Positions 11,329 through 21,831 of a stretch of DNA of 46,289 nucleotides are shown in pieces (positions within the stretch are counted from its first letter, which is position 1; each line of letters begins with the position of its first letter). The DNA is from Phanerochaete sordida (Eukaryota > Basidiomycota > Agaricomycetes > Polyporales > Phanerochaetaceae): assembly GCA_019973155.2 (NCBI GenBank), contig BPQB01000138.1:1-46289 (forward strand). Direction: 5' to 3'. The translations under genes were made by a program, and so were the position numbers. The notes below the pieces were generated by a model that did no database searches, was not told the DNA's origin, and worked only from the letters and a program-made list of their open reading frames with translations.

Positions 11329-12359
11329 ATGTTGTCTCTTCTCGCGCAAAGGAGCGCATTTAAGCTGCCGACGCTCGCGGCGCGCGCGACGCCGGCGTTG
11401 TTGAGGTCGCGTGCGCCGTTGGTCGCGACTTTGACGCGTAACTTCGTCACGACCCCCCTGCTCGCTTTCCCGGCGGCGAAGACAGCGAAGGCGACGAAGG
11501 CGGCCGAGAGCGCGCCGGAGACCAAGCCAACCCGCGGGAGGGCCAAGAGTACTCCAGCAAAGGCGTCGACGAAGACTGCGAAGACTACGAAGACTACGAA
11601 GACCGCGAAAGCTGCTAAGCCCAAGGCAGCACCCAAGCCGAGGAGAGTGAAGAAGGAGAAACCCAAGCGTGCGTATGCTTGGCCTGCGTACGCATATACA
11701 CGGCTGAACGTCACCTTCAAGGCATGGTCATCCGTCCCGAGGACAGGCCTCCCAAGGCCCAAGGCTCGCCGTTCAGCGGTTTCTGGGCCGACCGCTGCGC
11801 CGAGTTGAAGGGCAAATTCGGCGAGTCGGGCACCCTCCAAGAGCACATGCGCAAAGCGAGCGCCGACTGGCGTGCGATGACCGACGAAGAGAAGAAGCCC
11901 TACTTCGAGCGGTATCGCGCTAGGCTTGAGGAATTCCAGAAGGCCCGCGAGGAGTACTGGGCCAACGCCGACCCCGCGGTCATCCGCGAGATCAACCGCC
12001 GCAGCCCGAAGAAAAAGCCGCTGAGGATGCCGTCCAAGCAGAAGGGCAGGCCTGCGACGCCCTTCCTCCGGTGCGTCGTCTGTGCTCACGATGCGCGCCC
12101 CTACTGATGCGCGCGCTCTGCAGGTTCTACACCGGGACGTTCAGGCCGTCCTACATCGCTGAACACCCCGATGCGGCGTTTGGCGAGATCGGTAAGGCAG
12201 CCGGCGCGGCCTGGAAGGCGCTTTCTGAGGCCGAGAAGGAGGTTCGTGCTGCCTACTTTCTCTGTGCAGCTGTTGTCTCACACGACCACCTAGCCTTACC
12301 AGGAAGAGTGGAAGCGGGAGCTCAAGGAGTGGGAGGCCAAGGAGACTAGCAACGCGTAA
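11329..12359 (+). CDS. Mitochondrial HMG-box DNA-binding protein (Abf2/TFAM-like)
   Basis: Probable mitochondrial nucleoid protein that packages mtDNA. Exons 11329-11668, 11722-12070, 12124-12241, 12294-12359 give 290 residues in frame. The N-terminus MLSLLAQRSAFKLPTLAARA is a typical presequence, basic and lacking acidic residues, with a likely cleavage area near TRNFVTTP. Residues about 50-115 are a Lys/Ala/Thr-rich linker with near-repeats of KTTKTTKTAKA, resembling histone H1 tails. HMG box 1 (about 124-195) holds SPFSGFWADRCAELKGKF and WRAMTDEEKKPYFERYRARL. HMG box 2 (about 225-285) holds FRPSYIAEHPDAAFGEIGKA, then AWKALSEAEKEPYQEEWKRE. Two boxes in tandem plus a presequence match Abf2/TFAM architecture. 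A nuclear HMG protein is the alternative, but the presequence argues against it. Confidence 0.85.
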
Positions 12360-12923
12360 TGCCGTCGTCAACTCAACGCGCGCATTCACGCGCGCATTCC
12401 ATAATGTCTATCCGTCTACGATATGTGTCGACCCCTGCCCGATAATCAGCCCTGTCCTTCCTCGCTTGGACTTCGTTTGCGTTGCATGTATGCGGTTGCT
12501 TTGCGTGTTTCTGGCCCTCCTGTCCTTGGTATGGCTTTTGTTCTTATCGAGCTGGTTGAGATGTTCAATGGATCACTGACTGTCGTAACGAAGCCTTCGA
12601 AATCGCCGCGCGGTGAGATGTCTGCTCTGCTTGTCGTGACCTGCGAACTCAACATCTGGGCAGTGCTGTATCTGTTGCCGTTCGCTGTCTGCGAACGATT
12701 TTCGCACTTCACCATCGGATTCGCCTTAGCCTCATGCGAATGCTTGCGACCCGCAATTGTAGTCAAGTCTGCACGCACACAGCTTTGGTGCATGCATTCT
12801 CAGTTCGTACTCAGTACATCGCGGTCTGCTGGTAACGCTCTACAGCTATGCAAAGCACATGCCTCCTCGCGATCTCGTTCTTCGGATCTTCCATAGCAGA
12901 CGAGGCTGTTCCGCCGAACTCGA
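12360..12923. other. Convergent intergenic region, no supported gene
   Basis: 564 bases between converging genes. A + frame at 12423-12896 is open for 157 codons but shows no family similarity and would occupy the 3' flanks of both neighbours; I do not call it. Confidence 0.5.
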
Positions 12924-13758
12924 TCAGCACATTAGCGGAAGTAGCTTCCAGCGAACCCGCCGTGCGTAGGCCTCCCACTTCTCTCCCAGTTTTCTGCGCA
13001 ACTCACGCTCCTCCAGATCAAGCCGCCGCACCACGTTCACCACCGCGAACGCGACCTTCGCGCACCAGAACGCGACGAGCACCCACACGACAGCCTGCGC
13101 CGCCGTCGCGCCTCCCGGCGGTGCGCCGCTCCAGCACGCGCGCACCCAGGACCCGCGCGCGAGCACGACCGCGCTCGCGCCGAGGAGCGTGAGGAAGACG
13201 CCGACGTAGCTCGGGTGCCGCACGACCGCGTACGGGCCCGTCGTGACGAGCCGGTGGCGCGGCGCGATGGTGAGCTCGAACGTGAAGAGCGCGCCGAGCT
13301 CGCGGTAGCACCATTGCCGGAGAAGATTGCCCAGCGCGGCGGCGACCGCGCCTGCTAAGAGGGCTCGGGATGCGTGTTGGAAGGCGACGGAGGAGGCGGA
13401 TGGGTGCGGGCAGAGGGAGGCAGCGAGGGGTTTGTCGTGCGCCGCGAGGTACGTCGCCAGTGCGTCGGCGGTTGTGAACGCCCAGACCATGCTCTGCAGA
13501 TCGCTGTGATGAGGTGCGGGGACAACAAGTGTGACAACACGAGCTCACCTTTGTGCAGAACGTGATCCATTGGATGCCGCGCTCGAAGAGTCTCCCGCTC
13601 GCAACGATGGTCTTCGGCTGTGCCACATGCGGCGGTGTGAGGGAGCAGTGGCAGGAGATGGCCGTCGAGAGCAGCAGCACGATCTTCAGCAGCGGTGTTT
13701 TGGCGTCGTCAGGGCCGCCTCGGGCGAGTGTGGCGCTGAAGTCGCGGCTGACGTTCAT
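12924..13758 (-). CDS. Isoprenylcysteine carboxyl methyltransferase (ICMT/PEMT-fold) family membrane protein
   Basis: Integral membrane SAM-dependent methyltransferase of the ICMT family. Exons 13758-13549 and 13493-12924 (minus strand) give 259 residues; the junction reads FCTK-SMVWAFTTADALATY. The signature lies at about residues 155-180: APRHRLVTTGPYAVVRHPSY followed by VGVFLTLLGASAVVLARGSW, matching the RH-P/SY core that binds SAM. Further on, a hydrophobic helix precedes RRLDLEERELRRKLGEKWEA, the usual C-terminal 'E-R-L-x-x-x-G-x-x-Y' region, then YARRVRWKLLPLMC. It is somewhat longer and more divergent than yeast Ste14, and basidiomycetes often carry several paralogues, so it may not be the enzyme that methylates farnesylated mating factors or Ras. 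Starts upstream of 13758 are not excluded. Confidence 0.82.
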
Positions 13759-14401
13759 TTTGTGCAGGGCGGCGGAGGCTCTTCACGACCCTGTGTTGCC
13801 GTTGCAGGTCGTAGGGCGAGCCCTGGGAAGGCAACGGGCCACGGTCATCGCTGTGGGCGATGATCGTGGGTAGATTTCTGGTGAGCAGCCAAGAGCACAA
13901 TTGATCTCTTATGTGCGATTGCTAACATGTGGCGGCTGTGGCTTCAGAAATTGAGGCTGCGTTGCGGCCCCGATATGGACGGGGGCGCTCTCGCCGTTCG
14001 CACGCACTGAGCACCTCGTGAGCCTGAAGTAAGTTTGCCAGCTTCAATGGCAATGCATACGCTTACGGAGGCGTCTTAGGGTTCGGTCAGGATACGCATA
14101 CCGGCCGAAAACAGGCAGTTCCCCCGGCTGTGAGTCAACGGAAAACGTCCCCGGTGGGCGCGCTCCGTCGATGCGCCGTCCCTGTGCTGCCACGACAGTG
14201 CGTAACGGTAAGGTTCTGCTGTTCTTCCGTCATAGATTTAAGGAGATCCATTGTGCCTTTCGACAATGGCTGCAGGGGAGGCTGTGTGGCCTTGTTTAGC
14301 CCCCATCCCCACGATAAGGCTGAGAAGCGCTGCTGTTCGTTCTATAAAGTCTACCTCAAGATCAGCAACGTGAACTACCTCTTCCCTGTCTCTCAACAGC
14401 C
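13759..14401. promoter_or_regulatory. Divergent intergenic region; TATA box for the 14402 gene
   Basis: 643 bases between divergent genes. A clean TATAAA at 14343-14348 lies about 55 bases before the ATG at 14402, suggesting a strongly or inducibly expressed gene. Nothing else recognised. Confidence 0.5.
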
Positions 14402-15295
14402 ATGCCCTTCGTGAGTAATAAAGTTTGGGTCCTCCCGGAGGAACGCTGACACCGCAAATGCCAGCATTTATCCCGCTTCTTCAGCCGCTCGAGCTCGAAC
14501 AACAGCGACAATGCGCCACGACAATCGTACGATGCGCAGGCCGACTATGTGAAAGTGACACCCAACAGCCGGACTGAATGGCATGCATATGTCCACGTTG
14601 GGCCTACGAACAGTCAGCCACCGCCAGCGGGCCCGCCACAGGGCTCGTACAACCCATCCTACGGACCTGGACCCAGCTTCGCGCAACAACCGCCTCCTGG
14701 GCCCAGCTTTGGCAACAGCAATTTCGACCCTGCCTTCGGACCAAGCAGCTGCAACCAGTTTCCCGCGGATGAATTTCCAGAAATGCAGAACTTCGGCTCG
14801 CAGTTCGGTCCGCAACACAGCTCACAGCACAACTCGCAGTACAGCTCGCCATTCGGCCCGCAATACGACTCGCAGTACGGCATGGGGCCGTCGTCGATGG
14901 GCGGCGACTCCTGGAACAACGACTCAACGTTCGGGAACGACGGCATGGGCAGCTTCGGGCCGCCACAGAGCGGCCACAAGAGCTCGTTCGGCAAGTTCGC
15001 GGGCGCCGCGGGTGCGCTGGGCGCCGCCGTGCCCGCCGCCACGGACTTCGTCGACAGCCACTATGGTGGGTTCGGGGGCGCCGCGAACGCTGTCGAGTCT
15101 GAGTTCGACAAAGAGTTCGGCGGGCTGGGACAAGACATCAGCCAGGACTTCAGCGGGCTCGGACAGGGCATCGAGCGCGAGGCGGACAGCGTGTTCGAGG
15201 ACGTCGAGCAGGTAGCAGATCCGTTTGCGGGGCTCGGCTCCGGTAGGACTGCATTCGATGCTGTGGAACAATCACAGGACCTTATTCCCTTCTAG
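14402..15295 (+). CDS. Low-complexity Gly/Ser/Gln/Pro-rich (prion-like) protein, unknown function
   Basis: Two exons: a nine-base first exon 14402-14410 (Met-Pro-Phe) and 14465-15295, giving 279 residues. The start is supported by the TATA box, the GTGAGT donor and the TGCCAG acceptor, and by continuity MPF-HLSRFFSRSSSNNSD. Residues about 45-140 are disordered and rich in Gln, Ser, Pro, Gly, Phe and Tyr, with near-repeats such as FGPQHSSQHNSQYSSPFGPQ. The C-terminal half alternates Phe-Gly with acidic turns: EFDKEFGGLGQDISQDFSGL followed by GQGIEREADSVFEDVEQV, resembling short amphipathic repeats. No enzyme or binding domain is recognised. The composition suggests an assembly-prone or coat-type protein; that is inference only. 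Confidence 0.7.
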
Positions 15296-15752
15296 AATGC
15301 ACTTACAGGTGGTCTCTACGGTCTTTGTGGCGATACGATGTCTTTATACCGGGTGTGGCCTGGTAGGCCTGTATAATACGCTTACGGTCTTGTATGCTGT
15401 ATGCTCTTGTTCCGTGCCGGCTGACGAACCCGTATTTGTCTTGAGGACATGTTGTGCTTGACCATAAACTGGCGAGAAGAATACATCTGATCACCGATAG
15501 CCTTCAAGTGTCTACATCCAATAGATTGGCTCTCTTATTTGAAGACAATCCAGCATCTTGGCTAGGAACAGCTGCGCTTCACCGCCACCGGGATGCGATG
15601 GAGGGGCGGTGTAGAAGCTTGGCAGATAGACAAGGCTGATACTTGCGCGCATGTCTATAAAGCACAGACCCGATTTTGATCGAGAATGCTCCGCAAACAT
15701 ACCCCGTTACTTACCCCCACACCCCTTCGGCCGACACAAGGACACACGCGCC
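15296..15752. promoter_or_regulatory. Intergenic region with TATA box for the C2H2 gene
   Basis: 457 bases without a supported ORF. TATAAA at 15656-15661 lies about 92 bases before the ATG at 15753. Confidence 0.4.
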
Positions 15753-16414
15753 ATGTCAGACGAAATAGACACAACTAATGTACAGCCTATAATCGACGTT
15801 AGTACTCGTGGCATATCCCCATTTTGTTGCGAGCTGGTACTCATATCGCATTGCGTTCCAGGCGAGAGCGAAGGCGGTGTCGTGCAAAGACTACTTCCCG
15901 TCCTGCGATTTTGTCGCCGCGGACGGACGGCTATACATCGAGCACGTCCAGGACGTTCACAGATTGCGCGACCTGCATGAGAACGACCAAACGTGAGCAT
16001 ATCGCTCCCAGGCATTCCTTCACATGCGTTCTAACAGTTGCTCCGCCGGCCAGATATCTCTGCTGCCCGTTCAAGCCCTGCGCGGTGAAGACCATCGCCT
16101 GGAGCTGTCTCCGCGGGCACATGGAACGGCACCTCAGCATACACGCCGACCCGACGCCCGCTGACGGTGCTGCCACCGCAGCAGCGAAGAAGGCGGCCGC
16201 TGACGCTCCCAACGGTCGCCATGCCGACGCGGACGGCGCGGGGCACCATTTGGCGGCGATGGACCACACCGCCAGCGTCGTCACACCGATATACAACCAG
16301 AGTAGCAACTTCGAGACAGACACGACGCATGCTGCATATGCGGTCTCGGACTTCGGGTTCAGTGCCACCTCCGGCTTCGGTGTAGCGGACGCAGTGAGCA
16401 GCGCGGCCATTTGA
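15753..16414 (+). CDS. Small C2H2 zinc-finger protein
   Basis: Exons 15753-15797, 15862-15992, 16054-16414 give 178 residues in frame. Two well-spaced C2H2 units appear once the introns are removed. Finger 1: C23, C30, H43, H48 (C-x6-C-x12-H-x4-H) within CKDYFPSCDFVAADGRLYIE. Finger 2: C63, C68, H81, H85 (C-x4-C-x12-H-x3-H) within CCPFKPCAVKTIAWSCLRGH. The x12 spacing between the second Cys and first His in both fingers supports genuine zinc binding, although the Cys-Cys spacings exceed the usual 2-4. The remaining 90 residues are Ala-rich and unstructured. Likely a nucleic-acid-binding or protein-interaction factor; target unknown. Confidence 0.72.
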
Positions 16415-16825
16415 GTACATTTGTGCTGTGCCTATGACAACATATCACGGACTATGTATGCGTTACAGAAATGAAAGGCTTAATGACATGTAGAGATCGA
16501 GTTTTGTTAGCTGTGTGAAGTCGTTGTCGCCGGGTCTTGACCGAGACTACAAGAGCGCAAGCACTGACGACAACCGCGGGCGCGCGCGCCACACCCGATA
16601 CTGGTAGCGCCACAGTGTAAACGGAGACCTATTTCTGAGGTTCTGAGCCCAAATCAATATTACATATCTTCGCAGGAAACACGGCAGGCCATCCATGGAG
16701 AACCCGGACCTCGAAGAGGATGTAAAAGAGAATGTAGCAAGTTATCAGGTCGTAAACGCCTGACACCCGCGACTTGAACAAAATGCACATCGCGCGCTGA
16801 TTGGTCACCTTCGGCCCGCTAAGCA
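16415..16825. other. Intergenic upstream of U6 snRNA
   Basis: 411 bases; no ORF recognised. It should contain the upstream pol III control region for U6, but I see no clear TATA box at about -30 nor an obvious B box. Confidence 0.4.
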
Positions 16826-16851
16826 GTGTCCCCTTCGGGGTGACATACGAA

Positions 16852-16882
<31 letters not shown>

Positions 16883-16947
16883 GGCCCCTGCACAAGGATG
16901 ACACGCTTTCCCGGAGTGGTAGACCTACGGGTCTCAATATTTATTTT
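16826..16947 (+). ncRNA. U6: U6 spliceosomal snRNA
   Basis: Catalytic snRNA of the spliceosome. The core is essentially universal: AAAATTGGAACGATACAGAG, then AAGATTAGCATGGCCCCTGC, then ACAAGGATGACACGC. These contain the ACAGAG box (5' splice-site binding), the AGC catalytic triad and the U4-pairing/ISL segments. A 5' GC-rich hairpin with a TTCG loop begins near 16826. No intron interrupts the core. After the core, the 3' part differs from animal U6 and holds AGACC-TACG-GGTCT, a perfect small hairpin at 16921-16934. A TTTT run at 16944-16947 is the likely pol III terminator. Ends are therefore approximate; the length of about 122 exceeds the common 100-112. Confidence 0.93.
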
Positions 16948-17063
16948 GCTACTCACCACTGCAAGCTCCGAAGCGCGTCACAGCAGTTAATCCGAGACGC
17001 GGACATATAAGCATCCCCACAACTGCCAGAACTGCTGATAGCACAACTTTGACCAGGACCACC

Positions 17064-19075
17064 ATGTTCTCCCAGCTGTCTACGGACACCTCACTGTACA
17101 TTTTGTCCTTTTTGCCTCTGCCTGACGTGGCGAAGCTCTACACGCTCTCGCGGAACATCCGGCATTTCTTAGAACAGAATGAGACGTCTATTTACCACCG
17201 GCTTGCCGTCCTTCACCAGTTTGTCTCACCAGGTCTGTCTCTAGACGGTGTAGTTGAAGGTGAGCGGATCCGAGGCGATTCATTGGATGGTATCAGGACG
17301 TGGAAGGACCTTTGTAAGTGCTGTACCTGCTATAGTTTGTTCTACTATTTGCTAAGCTCAGCGTAGGTAGACGTTGTGCTGCAAACGAGCACAACTGGAG
17401 CGGCCGCGGATCTGTCGTTGAGGGTGGATACCTCCCTTACTCCTCTGACGTCTGTACGTTCAGAGTAGACGAGACCGAGCGTACCGTCCTCGCCATCACA
17501 GCCACGACCCCGAAGCGCACGCTGTCTGTACGCGCACTCGAAGACGGCAGACTCCTCTGGAGTCTTCCAGCGGTACGCTGCACAAATCTACACTTGCATG
17601 CTGTCGTGGCTGTTTTCTCACAGCAGACACTAAACACAGTATCTGCAGGTGAATGCTCTAGATCTTTCCGACGGCTTCCTCTTGCTCTCGCGGAACAACG
17701 GAGGCATAGAGATCTGGAAGCGTGCAAATGACGTTGTCCGCGCTGCCTCGTCCCTAGCGAGCCCCCTGCGCGCACCCTCTCCCCTCGCTGCGACGGCAGC
17801 GCAGCTCAAGCAGTCGCCCTCCGCGCTGGACGCGAGCAACCCGCCGCGCGACCTCCGCGGGGTCTACGTGCCGCACGGCTTCCTGCCCTCGTTCACCGGA
17901 GTCCCATTCCGCATCACGCGGCTCAAGGCGCCGTGGCTCGCCGCGGTCGACCTCGAGGCCCCGCACGTCGTGCGCCTTTACGACGTCGCGCAGGGGACGC
18001 TCGTGCGCTGCCTCGACTTCGACGCCATCATCCGTGCGAACACGGCCGGCCAGCAGCCCGCGGACTTCGTGCTGTTCGACCTCGACATCTCGGGCACGCA
18101 CATCTGCGCGTGCTTCGAGTCTGCGCTCGTCGTCGTGCCCCTGCGCTCGGACGACGCGCCTGGTGGTTCGGCGGCGCGCAAGACGCGCGCGCTCGTGTAC
18201 ATGGAGGACCAGGGTCCGTTCGATGTCAGGCAGAAAGCCTACCAGCTATCCAAGCGCGGAGCAAATCTCGATTTCTCCGTGCCTGGAGGCACAATCCATA
18301 CATACAAAGACCTTAGCGCACTGAAAGTATCTGGAACCGACGCGCTGGAGGTCCACGCGGTCGTGCCTCCCTCCGAAGAGACCGCAGAAGAGATCAGCCA
18401 GGCTCTCGTCCGCCCTGGCGCCCACCGGAGTGCGGGCTTCATCTCAGGTAGGCCTGCTTGCCGCGCCGAGCCCTGCGTACGCTGACACCTGCCAGCGCGG
18501 TTCTCCCCGGACGGCCAACACCTGCTCGCGGGCACCGTCTACAGCCTGCTCTACCTCCTGCGCGACGTCGCCGGCCTCCTGAACGGCACCGTGCGCGCCG
18601 ACGACGCTGTGCAGAAACTGCACATCGGCGAGCCCGTGCGCGACCTCGTGTGGGACGCGCACGCGCACCGCGCCGCAATCCGCACCGTACGCCGCGCCCC
18701 CGCCGCCCGACACTCCGCACACTGACGCACACACAGGAGCCCGGCGACACCTTCATCGTGGACCTCTGCCCGGGGTACCACCTCGACGTGCGCGTGCCCG
18801 CGGACGCGCCGCCGGCACTCGCGGGCGCGCGCCTGCTGCGTTTGCGCGACTTCGCGTCGCTCTACGGCGGCGTCACGGGCAACCTGCTCGTGCGCCGCTC
18901 TGGCGTCTGGTTCGTGTGGGATGTCGCGCAGATGCACGAGGACGTGCGCACCAGAGTCCGCGAGCAGGGCAAGAGTTTGACCTACGCGGACGGCCGGCCT
19001 GTGCGCCAGAATGACGTGAACGAGAAAGGTGCGTATATGTGCTGCCGACGGGCCCGCTCAAAGGTCACGTACTGA
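17064..19075 (+). CDS. F-box / WD-like beta-propeller protein
   Basis: Exons 17064-17313, 17367-17572, 17649-18447, 18496-18686, 18737-19075 give 594 residues with consistent phases. The ATG at 17064 starts MFSQLSTDTSLYILSFLPLP, and residues 1-45 form an F-box (DVAKLYTLSRNIRHFLEQNE), so it probably joins an SCF ubiquitin ligase through Skp1. The rest looks like a WD40-type propeller: a clear blade element is ARFSPDGQHLLAGTVYSLLY, and FRVDETERTVLAITATTPKR plus LSDGFLLLSRNNGGIEIWKR are blade-like. The protein may end as annotated at 19075. Alternatively a donor near 19027 and acceptor near 19080 would replace the last residues with a short tail ending near 19123. Substrate unknown. Confidence 0.8.
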
Positions 19076-19809
19076 TCCAGTCATAGCTGTCTCTGTGTGT
19101 TTTGTAGATTTTACAGATCGATTCTGAGTTTGCCATAGATGCAATGCGCAATGTTAACGTGGATGTACTATAGATGTGCCGAATGAATCATGTTTGTTGT
19201 ATGTACCAGGCACGTCGGTCACCTACCTGCTTCATACATTCCTGAAGCTTCAAGACAGATGGTCTCCGTCCACGCTTTCGCTGTCTACGCGCGGCGTTCA
19301 GAATCTAACAGACGAGCGAGCAGCATGTACGTCATGACAAGCAGAGGATCGGCGCGGCCAGCACACCGGGAGATCTGTCGTCTTTCGAGTCTAAGCACAG
19401 CCCTTTATTGTGGGTAAACAAAGATTACAAGGTATTGGGTCACATCGTCTAGGATCCAAGCATTACAGCACTACACCTCGGGGTCTTGGATATACATTGG
19501 TTTCTTCTTTCCTTTCGTTTGCGTCTGCCTGCGGCATTCTCCTGCCCGCCGCCAGCCCCGCCAGCCCCGACAGCGCGCGGCCGACGGCAACGAGCCGAGT
19601 CCGCGCCTTTCGCGCACGTCGCGCGGCGGGCATGGGCGGGCTCATTGGTGCACGCCGAGCGCGGGCGCGGGCGGCGGCTGCACGCCCGTGTCGGCCTCCT
19701 TCGTCGTCTGCGATAGCGACGCCCCGCCTGCCTTAGCTGCTCCTGCGCCCGCTGCTCAGGCCGTTCCCAGTGTTTTTCGGGAGTAGATGTTACCAGAGTG
19801 CACGCGGGA
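19076..19809. other. Convergent intergenic region
   Basis: 734 bases between converging genes. No gene or repeat recognised; the GC-rich part near 19550-19720 gives spurious open frames in several phases. Confidence 0.45.
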
Positions 19810-21026
19810 TCAGTGGGAGTCGACGACGTGGTGGTCGATGTGGTGCGAGTCGGGGGCGGATTTGTCGGCGGCGGCGGAAGGCGGGGGGTCATGCGAGACG
19901 AGCTTCGTCAGTAGTTGACGAAGATGATCGGGATGGGGCGGTTCTCTACCTGCGGGCGGCGGCGGCACCTCGTTCGACGGCGACGTGTTGTCGTAGTGCT
20001 CCTCGTGCCCGTCGTAGAACTTGGCCATCACCGAGCCGTCCTGCGAGGCGGGTCAGCGCCGTGCGCGCTCATGTGCGCAGGACACGCACCTGGTTGCCGA
20101 AGTAGACCGCCTTTGCCATGTGGCAGAAGAGCCCGACCTCAACGACGCCGGTCAGCATCTTGATTCGCGTGAGCAGCTGTCGGTGATGTCATTGCTCGCT
20201 GTGCGTCCGCGCGCAGGAGAGGCGGGACACGCACCGTCAGCGGGTCGCTCATCTCGGTCTCGTTGAAGGGCGCGTCGATGACAAAGTTGCCGTTGTCGCT
20301 GACAATTGGGCCCGCCTTCATCTTGGCCATGCGGAGCTTCGGGTTCGTCGAGCCGAGCATCCGCAGGTTGTACAGGACCTTGGCGTACGCGAACGGCGCG
20401 ACCTCGACTGGGACGCCTTGCGTCCACTAGGCGGAGATGAGCGTGGGACGGGCAGCGCAGCAGAGAGGGACGCACGTTGGTACCGAGCACCTCCGAGTTC
20501 TTGCGGTAGTCGGCGACGATGACCCAGGTGTCCGCGGCCTCGGCGAGCACCTTCTCGCGTAGGTGGCACGCACCGCCGCCCTTGATGCAGTTCAGGTCCT
20601 TGTCGACCTCGTCCGCGCCGTCGATCGTGACGTCGATGTGCGGGTACTGGTCGACGTCGCCGAGGCGCAGGTGCGCGTCGACGATGAGCTCCTTCGACTG
20701 AAAGCCCGTCGGGATGAACACGCGGTCCTTGTTCACCTCGGGGCCCTGCGCGACGATGCGCTCGACGACGTACGGCACCGTCGAGCCGGAGCCGATGCCG
20801 ATGACCTGTCCGCGCATGAGCACCGGGCCTCGCGCGACCAGAGCGCACGGCCGCCCTCCCCGCCTTCGCCTGGCCAGCCGTGGGGGCGACGCACCTGGCA
20901 GTCCTTCGTAACATGCTTGTCCACCGCGGTCCATGCTGCGAGCTGCTTGGCGGCTTCGACGACGTTGGTCGGCGGCGCGACCGAGACGCTGCTCGCCGGG
21001 ACGGTGGTGACCTGCTGCGACGGCAT
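19810..21026 (-). CDS. RKI1: Ribose-5-phosphate isomerase A
   Basis: Cytosolic enzyme of the non-oxidative pentose phosphate pathway interconverting ribose-5-phosphate and ribulose-5-phosphate. Exons on the minus strand: 21026-20895, 20805-20476, 20426-20235, 20176-20090, 20040-19810; all introns are phase 0 and the sum is 323 residues. RpiA motifs: [18 protein letters not shown] (phosphate-binding loop), [20 protein letters not shown] (DGADE with catalytic Asp) and [20 protein letters not shown] (KGGG...E-K). Later motifs are [19 protein letters not shown] and [20 protein letters not shown]. The domain is complete. After [18 protein letters not shown] the protein continues about 55 residues beyond yeast Rki1 into a Pro/His/Asp-rich tail. 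A possible extra intron (donor after about 19951) would shorten this tail but its branch-acceptor spacing is poor. Confidence 0.93.
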
Positions 21027-21442
21027 TTTGGGGCGAAGTGGGGGTGGGTATTCGACTTCAGCAGGAGTTCTGGTACTGGATTTGAGCTATCGCCTTCCTT
21101 CCGCACTCGTTGCGCACGTACGAGACTCCGGGGGTAAGGACCACTGGCGGGATCGGCATCTTGAGCGTTCCAAAACGTCTTTGTCTGGCGTGCGGTCGGT
21201 CGTGGGATCTCCAGGAAGCACAAACGGCACCTCTGAACCTACAGAAGGAGTGGAATCCGGTGCGAGACGAGGGAAGTAGATATGGTTTGTGGAAGAAAGC
21301 GGCGAACGTGGGCCTGAGCGACTTTCGGAGTCATCCCCCCTTTTGTCCCGAACTCTCACCGTCGTGCTCGGTCAGGATCGGTCTTACACGGCGTGACACG
21401 CTGGGTGTACCCGGCGTTGTACGAAGGCTGTAGGAGGGGATT
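21027..21442. promoter_or_regulatory. Divergent promoter region of RKI1 (-) and TFB5 (+)
   Basis: 416 bases separating two housekeeping genes transcribed away from each other. No TATA box or other defined element stands out. Confidence 0.4.
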
Positions 21443-21809
21443 ATGAAAGCCATTCGCGGTGCGTATCTTCGTGGTTTGTAGCGGAATATCGGTCTCACGG
21501 AAGTTTGTATAGGCGTCCTGCTCACTTGGTTCGTCGGGAACCTTTGCACAGCTGAAGCGGATCTCATACCCACATAACAGCGACCCTGCAGTGAAGCAGA
21601 TTCTTCTCACTATGAACGAGAAGCAGTCCTTCATCATAGAGGATCTGGATGAACACCATCTGGTCATTAAGGCGGACGACGAGTGGAGGGTCCGGAAGGA
21701 ATTGGACGCTGAGGTGCGCTCTACCTCCTCTTGCGGTGCCTCCCTATCTCCTTACCAGAACCGCGATCGCTACGTTTAGCTCGAGAAGAACACGTACAGT
21801 CTGGAGTAG
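21443..21809 (+). CDS. TFB5: TFIIH subunit TFB5 (GTF2H5/TTDA homologue)
   Basis: Smallest core subunit of TFIIH; it binds Tfb2/p52 and stimulates the XPB ATPase in nucleotide excision repair and transcription initiation. Four exons: 21443-21458, 21513-21528, 21581-21713, 21780-21809, giving 64 residues, about the usual size of 65-75. The first two exons are only 16 bases each and encode MKAIRG-VLLT-C; the joined start MKAIRGVLLTCDPAVKQILL matches the family pattern 'KG-L-CDP--K'. It continues TMNEKQSFIIEDLDEHHLVI, the conserved F-I-x-D/E-L/I-D-D/E-x-H core, and ends LEKNTYSLE. All donors are GTGCGT/GTTCGT-like and all acceptors are CAG/TAG. A mobile element begins 22 bases after the stop. Confidence 0.9.
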
Positions 21810-21831
21810 TTCTCGAGACTCGAACGACCTA

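Noticed and set aside
12423..12896. 157-codon + frame between HMG and ICMT genes
   Set aside because: Lies in a convergent 3' region, with no domain and no supporting context.
19890..19951. Extra intron in the last exon of RKI1
   Set aside because: The donor is plausible, but the only acceptor is just a few bases from the branch-like CTGAC; kept as a possibility only.
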